DNA from: Thiomonas sp. FB-Cd
GTDB lineage: Bacteria > Pseudomonadota > Gammaproteobacteria > Burkholderiales > Burkholderiaceae_C
Direction of reading: 5' to 3'
Length of the DNA stretch: 64,000 nt
Assembly: GCF_000733775.1 (NCBI RefSeq)
Contig: NZ_JPOE01000002.1
Location: forward strand, 2,666,001-2,730,000
A program made the translations under genes and the position numbers. Positions 1-10,000 of this stretch are shown piece after piece. The notes under the pieces are model-generated. The model was not told the origin of the DNA. It did no database searches and saw nothing but the letters and a program-made list of their open reading frames with translations. The stretch's first letter is position 1; each line of letters opens with the position of its first letter.

Positions 1-182
1 CGAAACGCCGCTCAACTAACCGTTCGGGCGTCAGGAAGACCAGCACGGGGTCCGTGCGCAATCGACTCAGCCACGAGCTGGCGAGCACGCTCGCCGACTC
101 CAGGGCGTTTCAGGCTGCACGATCCGGTCCGGTCACCTCAACGGTGATTAGACTGCACCGCGCTGATCTGGTTTAAACATAC

Positions 183-745
183 AAGGGCGGGGAAATTCAC
201 TGGGGAGACGAAACCGCGCTGGTCAACACGGACGTGCGCGGCAGAGGCTTTGCCCCTGCGGGCAAAACCCCCGTGGCGATGGCGGTGGGCGGCACGCGCC
301 AGAAGCTCTCGATGATCGCCACGGTGACCAACCAGGGCAAGACCCGCTGGATGATCATCGACGAGGCGTTTGATGCCGACAAGTTGATTGAGTTCTTGCA
401 GGCGTTGATCCAGGATGCGGGCAGGAAGGTGTTCCTGATTCTGGACAACCTGAGGGTGCATCACAGCAAGTTGGTGAAGGCGTGGGTGGCCTTGCATCAC
501 GCGCAGATCGAGCTGTTTTACCTGCCCAGTTACAGCCCCCAACTCAACCCTGAGGAGAGGCTCAACGCCGATCTCAAACAGGAAATGGGCAAACGCGTGC
601 CGGTGCGAACCAAGGCCAAGTTACGCGAAGCTGCCAACGACCACATGGCGAGGCTGGAACAAAACCCGCAGCGTGTGATGAGCTACTTCCAGGACCGGCG
701 CGTTCGCTACGCAGCTTAATACTTCACAGGGCCGGAGCAATAGCT
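183..745 (+). mobile_element. IS630-family element, 3' fragment (transposase C-terminal half)
   Basis: The reading frame from about 186 to 719 encodes the DDE catalytic half of an IS630-family transposase, with motifs such as WGDETALVNTD, FLILDNLRVHHSK and YSPQLNPEERLNADLK. The helix-turn-helix N-terminal half is missing. A nearly identical but longer copy lies on the opposite strand at 33804-34840, which defines what is lost here: homology starts at about 183 and continues past the stop codon to the terminal sequence around 730-745 (GGGCCGGAGCAATA). The fragment cannot code for an active transposase. The 182 bases before it show no recognisable gene. Confidence 0.85.
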
Positions 746-1101
746 AAGGCCGGCCAGAGCACTGCTGAGGGCACCAAGCCGCCAAGGTTCTCCTTTTGCG
801 CGCCGTAGTTTGACGCACGGAAGCTGCGCTTTCGGCAAACTCCCTCGATCGGCGATCTCGCGTCAACCTCTCGCGGGGAGCCAAAGATCTGTTCCGCGCA
901 AGGCGCTTTTTAACGACCCAAGCTCCTTCTCCGGACAGCCTGACTCCAGATGCCGACGCCACGAACAATCGGAGGCACCGCACGATTATAAGTGGTATCA
1001 TACATACCGATTTGAACTAGACGTCATCGGCCCGTCGGCGAGGCCGACGCTGCTTTGGGTAGAGCCGGTGTCTTCGCCTCGCTCCAGAGGAGTTTCTCGC
1101 T
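746..1101. other. Intergenic stretch between IS630 fragment and fdxA; no gene seen
   Basis: No reading frame here looks like a known protein. The AT-rich patch around 985-1010 (TATAAGTGGTATCATACAT) could hold the fdxA promoter, but no convincing pair of -35 and -10 boxes with good spacing is visible. Confidence 0.4.
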
Positions 1102-1425
1102 ATGACCTTCGTTGTCACCGAAAACTGCATCCAGTGCAAATACACCGACTGCGTCGAGGTCTGTCCCGTCGACGCCTTCCGCGAAGGACCGAATTTCCTG
1201 GCCATCGACCCCAATGAGTGCATCGACTGCGCGGTCTGCGTCCCCGAGTGCCCGGTCGGCGCGATTTTTGCGGAAGACGACGTCCCGTCCGACCAGACAC
1301 CGTTCATCCCCCTCAATGCCGAGCTGGCGACTCGCTGGCGGGCCATCACCAAGCGCAAGTCGCCGCCGGCGGACGCTGAGGACTGGAAAGGCAAGCCCGG
1401 GAAGCTGCCTTTGCTCGAACGCTGA
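1102..1425 (+). CDS. fdxA: 7Fe ferredoxin FdxA ([3Fe-4S][4Fe-4S])
   Basis: This is a small cytoplasmic electron carrier of 107 residues, the usual length for proteobacterial FdxA. The N-terminal half carries the two cluster motifs: C9-IQ-C12 with C16 and C20-P, then a second set [16 protein letters not shown]. The extra residues between the first cysteines match the 7Fe type rather than the 2x4Fe type. The C-terminal tail (after about residue 75) is the polar extension typical of the family. The start is supported by GAGGAG about ten bases upstream. Its partner is unknown; it stands alone between insertion-sequence remnants and is probably part of the ancestral chromosome. Confidence 0.92.
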   Translation: MTFVVTENCIQCKYTDCVEVCPVDAFREGPNFLAIDPNECIDCAVCVPECPVGAIFAEDDVPSDQTPFIPLNAELATRWRAITKRKSPPADAEDWKGKPGKLPLLER

Positions 1426-1581
1426 TCGAGCGATGCGAACGTAAGGCCGCAAACCGCAGACGAGCAGACATGGAAGCCGGCAGTTGCTGCGTCTCCATGC
1501 CCCTTCCTTGACTATCTGCCGCACGGTGCAGGTGTCTCAGGGCGGGACAGAATTTTTCCGATTTTGTTGTGCAACGGGCCC

Positions 1582-1595
1582 GTCGACTAGTCGAC
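1582..1595. other. Perfect 14-bp palindrome
   Basis: GTCGACTAGTCGAC is a perfect palindrome in the 240-base gene-free stretch between fdxA and the IS5 remnant. It could be a protein-binding site or part of a lost mobile element end; nothing nearby decides between these. Confidence 0.35.
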
Positions 1596-1664
1596 ATAGT
1601 TCTGCGGCGGTTAGAGACCATTGAGAAAATTCAGAGGCTGAGCGCGAGGTCGCTATTCATGTAA

Positions 1665-2468
1665 GGCCTGTTAACACCAACCACGAAGGCCATCGACCAC
1701 CAGCACGAAGCTGAGGAGGCCGCGGAACATCGCGTCGAGTTTTTCGAACAGAGAGAACATGCGCCGGAACAGGCGCTCGACTTCGTTGCGGCGCTTGTAC
1801 ATCGCTCGGTCGTACTCCCATGGCTCAATGGGCGTCTTCATGGGCGGCGCCACAGGGATGAAGCCAAGTTCAGGGGCCAGTTGGCGCGTCTCAGTGCCTT
1901 CATAAGCACGGTCCATCAGCAAGTAAATGGGGCCGCTCGTTGGCCCCGGGTGCCAAGCAATTGCCTACCCGCGGGCGCATCGTGGGCCTGCCCGGGAGAC
2001 AGGCTAAACGTTATGGCCTCTCGAGCATCCGCAGCAACCAGATGACCTTTGGTATTCCATCCCCGCTGGACTTGCCGATGGATTGCGGTCTGTTTTTATA
2101 GAGCGCCATTGCCGTCGGGATGCACCTTGATGCTGGTGCAGTCCAGCGAGGTCGCCTCGATCTTGATGCGCACCGCCTGCTGGCGCTGCAGCTCTTCGAG
2201 CACCTTGTCCAGCACGCTCGCCTTGGCCCAGCGCCGCATGCGCATGTACAGCGTGTGCCAGTTGCCTCACCGATTGGGAAGCCCGTGCCACTTGCAGCCC
2301 TGTTCGGCCACCTACAGCACGGCACTGGTGATTTGCAGATTGGTCATGCTGACGTTGCCTCGTTGCTTGGGCAAACAATGTTCGACAAGGGCGAATTGCT
2401 CGGGGCTGATTTCCATAAGTGGCTGGGTCACTCGTCTGTGCCATCGGGGTAATTCGTGTTAACGCGCC
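1665..2468 (-). mobile_element. IS5-family (IS427-like group) element with decayed transposase
   Basis: The ends form an imperfect inverted repeat: GGCCTGTTAACACCAAC at 1665 against the reverse complement of 2453-2469 (GGCGCGTTAACACGAAT). Between them the minus strand encodes an IS5/IS427-type transposase in pieces spread over different frames. From the N-terminus these are NLQITSAVLYVAEQGCKW, NWHTLYMRMRRW, TSLDCTSIKVHPDG, KNRPQSIGKSSGDG, and finally LLMDRAYEGTETRQLAP with YKRRNEVERLFRRMFSL. At least two frameshifts and a stop (after HPDGNGAL) make it inactive. The retained D-x-A-Y-E-G and the basic RRNEVERLFR block are diagnostic of the group. Confidence 0.8.
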
Positions 2469-2599
2469 CTAGAGGAACCGCCGGCGCAGCAGTAGAACTG
2501 GACGCAGGCACTAGCCCCGTGCAGTTCTTTTCCCTTGAGTTGCTGGCCGTCGCGTGGACGTTGCAATCGCCCCCATTCGGCACGCGGAGTCCGCGCCTT

Positions 2600-2969
2600 C
2601 GGCCAAGGTTCGGCAGCGCGTTGTTTTTGTGATTGAGCGGCACCAAGTCCGGATCAAGTTCCCGGATGATGCGCAGGTCATCGAGCGGATAGACGCTTCG
2701 TAGGCGCTCCGTCGTTTTGGCACTGCGACGCAACCCAGCCAGTTGCTGCAGTCGCCATACTTCGCGCAGAATCTCCACACACCCTCCCGGCACGACCGCC
2801 GGAAACTAAGAGTGTCATTGACTTCGTCCGTGATGTGATCAATCGCGTCCGGCACCGACAACCCACAGGCATCGACATCGGCGCTGTGGGTGTCCATGCG
2901 TGGATTCTCACTCGACTCGGGATCGTATCGATAGATCTCAAATTGGCGGGCATGGCTTCTTCGCGCCAA
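2600..2969 (-). pseudogene. Remnant of a succinate dehydrogenase/fumarate reductase iron-sulfur subunit (SdhB-like)
   Basis: The start of this frame reads FEIYRYDP and NPRMDTH, then after about 45 residues DTLSFRRSCREGVW. These match the opening of SdhB, where the motif is normally SCREGVCGSDAM and binds the 2Fe-2S cluster; here the second cysteine is tryptophan. Downstream similarity continues weakly in another frame (VYPLDDLRIIRELDPDL, compare the SdhB segment LRPLPGLPVIRDLVVDM). The two 4Fe/3Fe cysteine clusters of the C-terminal half are absent. It is therefore a decayed piece, cut off on its 3' side by the IS5 remnant. The assignment is by motif only. Confidence 0.5.
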
Positions 2970-3114
2970 TGTAGGCCACGCCTGACCTCGTCCTAATCGA
3001 AACTAAGGGTCCTAAGGGTCAGGGCCGAAATTCCGTTGCAGCGGAAAGTGCCTGACCACAGTATGAGGGGGAACCTAGTCCGCGGTTTGATGCGCACGCT
3101 CGCGCTCCTACCTG

Positions 3115-3573
3115 TCACGTCCACATCCCGCGTGGCACGTTCCCAGAGAGCCAGCGGCGAAAGGAGAGATAGGAAAGTATGAACTTGCGCCGGTACTCCG
3201 GCGTGCTCGCAAAGTGAGCGGGGACGAGTACAGCTCGCCGATAGATCGCCAAGGTGCGCGCAACCCACTGTCGCGCTGCCAGCTCACCATCACGCGCCAT
3301 AAGAAAGGCGATCCTCCCCGCTTCGATGTCGGGCAACCCCGACGAACGAATGCCCTGGGCACCGTCGCCACCTTTGCCACTTCTTTGGCCGGCGTCGTTG
3401 GTCGAACAGCAATCGGGACCACAGAAGTGGTAGATGTAATCCGCACCTTCGAAAGTTAAGCAGGCCGTTCGTGCGATCAATTGGTGGCAGCGGTCGCATT
3501 CCACCAGATCGCGCTCCGCCGAAGACTCCAGCGGCACGAAGGTTTGTCCAGTATCGGGGGGAAGCATCTCCAT
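3115..3573 (-). CDS. Small cysteine-rich protein of unknown function (possible zinc ribbon)
   Basis: The protein has 152 residues. The first half carries CDRCHQLIARTAC and FCGPDCC, an arrangement of paired cysteines and histidine that suggests a zinc-binding knuckle. The second half (about residues 85-150) is a compact basic helical segment with WVARTLAIYRRAVL and YRRKFILSYLSFRRWL. I recall similar tails in short conserved proteins of sulfur-oxidising betaproteobacteria, without a known role. No enzyme motif or membrane segment is visible. The start is not strongly supported by a ribosome-binding site. It sits alone between remnants and may be a surviving ancestral gene. Confidence 0.5.
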   Translation of the reverse strand: MEMLPPDTGQTFVPLESSAERDLVECDRCHQLIARTACLTFEGADYIYHFCGPDCCSTNDAGQRSGKGGDGAQGIRSSGLPDIEAGRIAFLMARDGELAARQWVARTLAIYRRAVLVPAHFASTPEYRRKFILSYLSFRRWLSGNVPRGMWT

Positions 3574-3708
3574 CGCCTAGCATGCCCATTTTGGGTAATT
3601 TCAATACCACATTGTAGGTGCGTGCGATGATCCGCTCAAGCAGCAGCCATGCTGAAGCGCCTCTGCCCGCGCGGCGGGCGCCGGATTATGCCGTAAGGGT
3701 TTCGTGCC

Positions 3709-4074
3709 GTGACGCGGTTTGAGTTATACGTGTCCGATAAGGGGCAGTTGCAGCGCATGTTCTTCGCTGAGCGCATCTTCGTCGAGATCGAACCGCCGGA
3801 CTATGGTTATGGTGGCGAGTGCTTCGTGGCCCGCCACAAGCCGGAGGTCGCCAAAAACTTCGATCTCGTCATCGAGGACGACATTCTGTGTTGGGCGCGC
3901 AACGCCCAACACACCTGTGCCGAAATCCCGCTCAATGGCATTGACATCATGCGCACCTCGGTTGCCACCGATCGTATGGACGGCCCCGAATGCGTGCGCA
4001 GCGACAAGGCGCTGGCCAACGTCGAGCATGCGTTCCGCTCACTCAAAACGGTTGATCTGAAGGTGCGTCCCATC
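3709..4074 (+). pseudogene. IS1634-like transposase fragment
   Basis: The segment encodes the central part of an IS1634/IS4-type transposase: KNFDLVIEDD, then GIDIMRTSVATDRMDG, then KALANVEHAFRSLKTVDLKV. This is the strand and catalytic helix region containing the conserved R-S-x-K and E of the third catalytic block. Homology stops abruptly at about 4074, where the duplicated segment described at 4075-4430 begins, so the transposase is truncated by a recombination breakpoint. Both the N-terminus and the extreme C-terminus are missing. Confidence 0.65.
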
Positions 4075-4186
4075 CATTCCAGGCCATTTGCTGCAGCAGT
4101 TGGTGGCACCCCGCAAGATCCACGCGGTCTGCCAAGTCTCAGGCAAACGAAGGTTTGTGCTGCGCTGAGATCGCTCAAGAAAACCT

Positions 4187-4216
4187 GGCGCTACCCGCGA
4201 GGCAACGGGTAGCGCC
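4187..4216. terminator. Strong hairpin between two convergent small genes (copy A)
   Basis: GGCGCTACCCG pairs perfectly with CGGGTAGCGCC across an 8-base loop. It lies between the ends of two convergent reading frames, a position that suits a bidirectional terminator. There is no run of T on either side, so this is not a classical intrinsic terminator. The same hairpin with minor changes sits in copy B near 18555-18582. Confidence 0.45.
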
Positions 4217-4296
4217 GGATTCCATGACGCGCGGTTTGGGCATCGTCGCTGCATTCACAGGCCGGCGAACGCCATCGCAAGACCCGTAGAGACTTA

Positions 4297-4430
4297 TTCC
4301 TCGCCTTTGATCTCCGATATCGAGCGGGGACCGTTGCGAGCGAACCGAGCGTAGACGGCGACGCCGATCACACCCACCATGGCGATGAGCACCTCTGCCG
4401 CGAGTGAAAGAAGCTCATAGATCCATCGAC
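4297..4430 (-). pseudogene. Truncated copy of a small one-helix membrane protein
   Basis: The frame reads RWIYELLSLAAEVLIAMV, then GVIGVAVYARFARNG, and ends in ISEIKGEE. This is the same as the complete 47-residue gene at 18661-18804 but without its first codons. One hydrophobic helix is followed by a short positively charged tail. Function unknown. Confidence 0.55.
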
Positions 4431-4718
4431 AATCAGCACTTCATTTGGGATTGTTCAGGTCCGTAAGCTCTACGCCCACCATTGAGAAGGCTGTTTCTCG
4501 GGCACGAACGCGACGTCGCGGTAGAGCTCAAGAATCTCGCGCGGCCCCGCGCAACCCTTGAATACGGTTGCTGCCCACCGCCAAGCGCGCATGGGTGTCA
4601 GGCTAACTACTAGGCGCCGACTTGGACATTGCCGCTGCTCAAAAGCGCCCGCACCGGCTATGCTTTGGAGTTGGGAATGCTGCGTTGATCAACGTTACCG
4701 CGTTTGAATTGAACCATC

Positions 4719-4820
4719 ATGAGAGTCCGTTCCCTGTTCATTGTCGCGGCCAGCAGTTGCGTGTTGGTGACTGGCGCAGTCGAGTCCGGTGACCTCAGCG
4801 CCGCGCTGGGCAGCAAGTAA
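4719..4820 (+). CDS. Short frame resembling a severed signal peptide
   Basis: A 33-codon frame begins MRVRSLFIVAASSCVLVTGA, which has the positive n-region, hydrophobic core and small-residue end of a Sec signal peptide, then stops shortly afterwards. It may be the leftover 5' end of an exported-protein gene. The coding status is uncertain. The 290 bases before it (4431-4718) show no gene. Confidence 0.25.
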   Translation: MRVRSLFIVAASSCVLVTGAVESGDLSAALGSK

Positions 4821-4832
4821 CCCGGGCATCGC

Positions 4833-5429
4833 ATGCGAGGGCGCGGCAAGTACGCTTCCGGGGCTAGCGTTGATCACGCTTGGCGGCCGCTATACCCCTG
4901 CGGCGGGCGCAGTGGCATCGCCGCCTGGCTGGCCGAGCGCGGCTCGTTGACATCGCGGTTGCGGGCACACTGCGATGCCTTCAGCCTGCTGCGACTGCAT
5001 CAGGGCCTGGCGCGGCCGCGACGCGACGAGGCGCCGCTGCTGGCGCAGCCGCTGGGCCGGCGAGCGTGGGCGCGCGAGGTGGTGCTGTTTGCTGACGGTG
5101 TGCCTGTGGTGTATGGGCACAGCGTAGCGCGTCGCGATGTGCTGCGCCGCAACTGGCGGCTGCTGGTGGCGCTGGGCAGTCAGCCGGTCGGCGATGCCGT
5201 GTTCGCGCGCGCGATGACGCGCCGCGGCGAGATCCGGGTGCGACGCTTGCCGCCGCGCGACGCATTGAGGCGCGCCGCCTGCGCATACGCAGGACTGCCT
5301 ACGGCGACGCCGTTGTGGGCGCGGCGATCCGCCTTCGTGCATCGTGGCCAGGCGCTTTGGGTGACCGAGGTCTTCCTGCCGGCTGTGGCCGCGCTGCGCG
5401 GCCACAGCCGGCCGTTAGCTCGCGCATAG
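4833..5429 (+). CDS. ubiC: Chorismate--pyruvate lyase
   Basis: UbiC removes pyruvate from chorismate to give 4-hydroxybenzoate, the ring precursor of ubiquinone, in the cytoplasm. The protein has 198 residues, close to the usual length. Recognisable family blocks are WLAERGSLTSRLRAHC (residues ~30-45), WAREVVLFADGVPVVYGHSV, the arginine-rich WRLLVALGSQPVGDAVFA, and the C-terminal LWARRSAFVHRGQALWVTEV followed by FLPA. The glutamate near the end (TEVFLPA) and the arginine of WARRS are the expected active-site residues. No ubiA follows; the gene is isolated among insertion-sequence remnants, so any operon partner has been lost or moved. The start chosen is the first ATG; a slightly later start is possible. 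Confidence 0.85.
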   Translation: MRGRGKYASGASVDHAWRPLYPCGGRSGIAAWLAERGSLTSRLRAHCDAFSLLRLHQGLARPRRDEAPLLAQPLGRRAWAREVVLFADGVPVVYGHSVARRDVLRRNWRLLVALGSQPVGDAVFARAMTRRGEIRVRRLPPRDALRRAACAYAGLPTATPLWARRSAFVHRGQALWVTEVFLPAVAALRGHSRPLARA

Positions 5430-5703
5430 GGCCACCAATCTCGGCCATCGGCACCCCGATTCCGCTTGCACTTGCACTTGCCCGCAAGCGCAGAATGCCC
5501 GCGATATGGGTGACGCGCTTTTCGATGCCGATGAGCCCAGCCTCGCTGAGTTGGTGCAGGACGCGCGAGAAGTGCTCTGCGGTGAGATTCAGCCTGGATG
5601 CTATTGTGCCCTTGCTACTGGGAAGGCGCAGCGACACCGGGCCGACTTTCAGGATGCGCTCGAGTGTTGTCGCCAACGCGAGATGGAGCAGACAAAGCAG
5701 CAT
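5299..5703 (-). pseudogene. C-terminal remnant of a Crp/Fnr-family transcription regulator
   Basis: Residues ~20-75 read VGPVSLRLPSSKGTIASRLN, then LTAEHFSRVLHQLSEAGLI and VTHIAGILRLRA. This is the winged helix-turn-helix of a Crp/Fnr regulator, with the recognition helix in EHFSRVL. The cyclic-nucleotide-type sensor domain expected before it is absent: upstream sequence merges into a transposase fragment at about 5720-5830. The last 40 codons run antisense into the end of ubiC and are probably not original. It cannot sense its ligand and is likely dead. Confidence 0.65.
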
Positions 5704-5829
5704 GTTCCGCTCGGACCGTTACCAGCCTTGATTGCCATAATCCATTCATCTGGCGGGTTATTCACGGCGGCCGCGTATTCACGGCTTCGCTCAGCAGCGC
5801 GGTCAGAGCAACGTCAGCGGCAACATCTT

Positions 5830-6225
5830 CTGGTGACAAATGTGCCCGACCTGGCCCCCGCCGATGTCGTCGGGCGCTACAAGTCTCTGGCCGACATCGA
5901 GCGGGGCTTTCGGGCCCTCAAGTCGGAGATCGAGATCGGCCCGATGTTCCACCGCTTGCCTGAGCGCATTCGCGCCCATGCCGCCATCTGCTTCATGGCC
6001 CTGATCCTGTACCGCGTCATGCGCACGCGACTGCAGGCCAGCGCCACCCGCCTGTCCCCCGAGCGCGCCTTGGACAAACTGCGCCGCATTCAACATCACC
6101 AAGTCACGCTCGGTGTCGCGCAACCCGCCGCGGGCCTGTCCACGATCCGCCAGGAGCACGCCGACATCTTGTCGGCACTCACTATCAAGAAACCCACACT
6201 CAACACTCAACTAACCCTCTTGTAG
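5830..6225 (+). pseudogene. Transposase C-terminal fragment (IS1634/IS4-like)
   Basis: The frame reads VTNVPDLAPADVVGRYKSLA, DIERGFRALKSEIEIGPMFH, then RIRAHAAICFMALILYRVM. This is the last catalytic block (with E of the DDE triad in DIERGFRALKSE) and C-terminal helices of an IS1634-type transposase. It is distinct from the fragment at 3709-4074 (ALANVEHAFRSLKTVDLKV). The N-terminal two thirds are missing and the 5' side merges with the Crp/Fnr remnant. Confidence 0.65.
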
Positions 6226-6284
6226 TGGAGCGATTCGATCCTCACACAAGAGAAATCAATCATTTGCGCCGCGAACTGTTGAAC

Positions 6285-6771
6285 CCGGGCCTACGACGGC
6301 CACACCCTGAGCGAGCAACTGGAGCGCGCCACGATCCTGATGCAGGACAGCAGGTCAAAGCCGGCGACCGCGTTCGTTGACCTGAGCTATCGGGGCGTGG
6401 ATGCTGGCAACCCGGATGTGCATATCGTGCACCGGGGCAAATCCAAACGCATCAGCAGCAAGGACAGAAAACAGCTCAAGCGGCGCCAGGCCATCGAGCC
6501 CATCATCGGCCACCTCAAGAGCGATCGCCGCATGGACCGTTGCCCCCTCAAGGGTGAGCAGGGCGACCGGTTGCACGCCGTGCTGTGCGCGGCAGGCTCC
6601 AACATCAAATGGCTGCTGCGCATGATCGCCAGGAAGGGGATGCCCTTCGTGCGCCGGGTTTATTTGCGCCTGTGTCAGGCTGCGCACTCACGCCCGCACT
6701 GGCATCCGATGCTGCGCGCACTTGCCTGCTTTGCGTTCAACAGCCCAGCGCTGCGACTGGCCGCCCCTTGA
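6285..6771 (+). pseudogene. IS5-family transposase C-terminal fragment
   Basis: It begins near 6285 with RAYDGHTLSEQLER and continues through AFVDLSYRGVD, RRQAIEPIIGHLKSDRRMDR and LHAVLCAAGSNIKWLLRMIA. These are the D-x-x-Y-R-G and final E-containing blocks of an IS5-group transposase, followed by its typical C-terminal end. The N-terminal half is missing. This element is different from the IS427-like one at 1665-2468. Confidence 0.75.
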
Positions 6772-6825
6772 AGATGAATAAATCAGGGCCGACACCTTAA
6801 AGTTCACGGATAATTCGTGCCGTGT

Positions 6826-6990
6826 CTATAGGTAGAGAAGCGGTCTGAACTGGTAGAGCGACACCACCCAGATCAAGGCCGATAGCCCGGCGATCTCGGC
6901 GAGATCAGCGGCCTGCAGGGATCACCTTTGCGATGCGAAGGACCACAGCAAAAGCGTGCACCTCAGGATTTCTGCGATCGCTAGAAACAT
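6826..6990 (-). pseudogene. Short membrane-protein remnant with in-frame stop
   Basis: The frame starts MFLAIAEILRCTLLLWSF, meets an in-frame TGA, and resumes with ADLAEIAGLSALIWVVSLY. Two hydrophobic segments suggest the tail of a polytopic membrane protein (I thought of NnrS, but this is not demonstrable). Nothing else is visible in the 285 bases before the next gene. Confidence 0.25.
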
Positions 6991-7056
6991 GAGAACTTCC
7001 CACAGGGCTCCCTGAACGGAGGTGCCTTCGCTCCCTCGGCCCTTGGCGTACCTACT

Positions 7057-10000
7057 TTAGGTGACTTGACCCAACGCGGCGCGAATCAAGATTGACAATG
7101 TCATGACGTAGGAGGCGGCATCAAGCGCCTGAAGCATCCCCCCGGAGTGCCCGCGCTGATTGCCGTCACCCGCACCCAATGCTCCCGCCGCGGGGGCTGG
7201 TTTGGCGCGTGCAAAGCTGCGCGGCGCCGCATTGGTCACCGTTACTCCGTCCATTTGAAGTGCCTTCAACCACGCGTTGCGCTGGATGATCGCGCTGTCG
7301 GCGCCACGAGCGTTGGGCGTGTGATGCCACTGCAGCGCATCAAGCAGCAAGGGAGCGCCCAAAGAATGCAAACGGCCTACCGCGCTCAGCCATAGCTGAG
7401 CTTCTTCGATGTCGGTGAAGACGATTGCGTGGTCGTCTGTGTCATGCCTTGCCCAGTGCACGGTCAGCACCCTCTCGACCGCCACCGGCTCCTCACTGTG
7501 CCATGCGCGCCAGGCAGCCAGGAATGACTGCGCATCGCGCTCCAACGCCCTGGGTTTAAGCAGTCGATGTTTTCGAGGCCGATCCAGCGCCAGGGCCCCG
7601 ACGCGGATCGTCCCGTCGACGTAGCCCGATGTCGCCCGCCTCGCAGGGCTCGGGCCGCGCAAGGATGACCAGCGTCGAGTTTGCTCTGCGATGGCCCGAC
7701 ACACGGTCGGTCCGGCAAAGCGAAGGGCCTCGGGCGCTTTCGGATTATTCCGCAACGCGTGGATCAGGCGCAGTGCCTCGACAATGTTGCCCAAGCGCTT
7801 GGACGCTGCGTTCTCCGCCGCCACCGCTGACCGGCGGCCAGCCTTCTGGAGTGACTCGACTGGCCACGGACACGACAGCGGGAAACGCTGCGAGAGCTTG
7901 GGCACGAGGCGCGCGATCAACACCGACGCGAGCGTTTGAGGTGTAGCGCTGCCTGCGGCGGATTTTAGGCTGTGGCGCAGCACATCAATGCTGGACGGCC
8001 TAGTCTTCCCCAGCCAGGCCAGCGTCATTGAGGGGATACGCAGAGCCATGGCTTCCCGGCGTGTTGCATGGCCGAGCAACATGTCCAGAACGTGCACATA
8101 GCTGCCGAGCGTGGTTTGGGGTGTGACATGCCCCAGAAGGGCACTGGTCGCCCAAACCAGCGGTCTCAGCGATTGCCCGGCTCCGACAAGAGCGCGGTGA
8201 CGCAAAGATGCGATGTCTCGACTCAGCCCTTCTGGGTCGAGCAGATGCGATGCCCCAGGGACAGCCGCCTCGATCAAGTCACAAAGCGTGCGGTTCGCGG
8301 CGCTGTGCCGGAGGTGATGAAATCGAATCGCGCCTTCTCCGCATATCTGTCGCAACACATCCTGGACCGGACCAAGCAACGACTCTTCGGGCAGGCGTGC
8401 CGCCGGATCGCTGGCCTGAGGAAGCAGCAGGACCAGGTCGCGCGCAATGGGCGAGGCTTGCGCCATGCGCTCGCTGGCGTCGGCTTGCGCGTACAGCAGC
8501 CCGAGCTCATCCTCGGTACAAAGGCTTTTGAGCTGCAGCACGCGACGGCCGCTATCGCGTTTGAGCGCGCGTCCCGCATGGCTGCGCACGAATAGCAAAG
8601 GCTCCACGCGACCCTGAAAGTCGATCAGGCGCAGGCCTCGAATTTCCGTGCGCCGCAGCCCGCATCGGTAGCCGAGGATTGCGGCGACTTCACATTCGCG
8701 GGATACAGCCTGCGCTCGCAACTCCTGCATCACATCTTGAAACTCCCGTTCGGTCACAACTTGGGCATCGACAACGCTACCCTCATCCCTGCCGAGGTCA
8801 GCCTCGGGATGCTCCCAGCACCGCACGCTGCGCACATGGGCGTCGAGCATAGCCAGCGCGGTGCGGATGTTGCCGCGGCTGCTCTGCGGTGCACACTGAA
8901 TGATGGCCTCGATCGAATCGTTCCAGATCGATGGATCGTCGGGAAGAGTCGAGCCCAGCACGGCGTCAAGCCTACGGTCAACTCGGGTAAGCAACTCGCG
9001 CGCGGAACTCAGGCGATTGCCTGTTCGACCACTCGGGCGCATCAGCGCAATCATCCAGTCGCACAGGATCCAGTCGAGTTTTCGGGAGTCGCTTAATTGT
9101 TTCCGATAGCGCCTCAGAGCGGCGAGGACAACGCCCGCACGCCGGTTGTCGCCAAGCATCAGTGCGCGGACTTCGCCGTTGCGTCCGGCCGGCTGCGCGC
9201 GAGCACCTTGGCCTGGGGCCCGTCCTCGTTTGCCCTTGCCATCTGCGACGAAGCTGGCGGGCGATTCTTCGCCATCCTCGGCACGTTCGGCTGGTTGCGG
9301 TGCGAGCCTCTTTCCAAGAAGCACCCGCCAGCACGCATGTGGAGGCAGTGATGCGGTACTGATCTTCCCATGCGCGTAGTGCGCCAGAGCCGGCGGCAAG
9401 ACGTAGTGCCATTTGGCCTGCGCCGCGCCTAGGAAGTCCGACCAACAGCGCACGCCAAACGCCTCACTGCCGAGCCTCGCTCTCAGGGTGCGCCAGACCC
9501 TGAGCGACAACCTAAGCGAGGGAGACTCTCGATCTTTTGGCGTTGCCTCCACAGAGTTGTCGGGCCCGCTGACGCGATCGTCCAACCAACGCAAGATCAA
9601 AAGGGTCGTGTATGGATCGAACACATGGCGCTGCCAGTTGCCTGGTGCGTCCTGCCATTCCACCCAGGCCCACTGCCCGTCAGCAGTGACACGCACGGAC
9701 CCCGCACGCAACTGTTCGTCGACAGCGTTGATGCGCTTTCGATCAATCAGCGCCGAATGCCAGATCGCACTAATAATGATCATCTCCTGCGTCGCCGGGG
9801 CCGCAGACTGCGCGCATTGGCCCCAGGACGCGAGGATGGCCTGCTCAATGTCAGTTGACTTTGTCAGCCCGACGAAGGTGTCTGCGTTGAGCTGAGGCGA
9901 CGGCAATCGCAACGTGAGAACGTGCGGGGGCACCTTCACATGCCAGCCGCACTGCAGCCGCCCACGTTCGAGGCCTCGGACAAGATAGTTCGTCGCCCAT

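Larger units (their letters stand above)
4075..4430. repeat. Duplicated segment, copy A (copy B at 18442-18794)
   Basis: About 355 bases are nearly identical in sequence and orientation to 18442-18794, beside the distal end of the CRISPR array. The copy holds the 3' end of one small plus-strand gene (last codons KIHAVCQVSGKRRFVLR, stop at about 4172), then a hairpin, and then a 5'-truncated minus-strand gene for a small membrane protein (4297-4430). Copy B has the complete versions of both genes, so copy A looks like the derived, partial one. Confidence 0.85.

Noticed and set aside
4187..4216. Classical intrinsic terminator
   Set aside because: The stem is strong but no T-run follows on either strand; listed only as a possible bidirectional hairpin.
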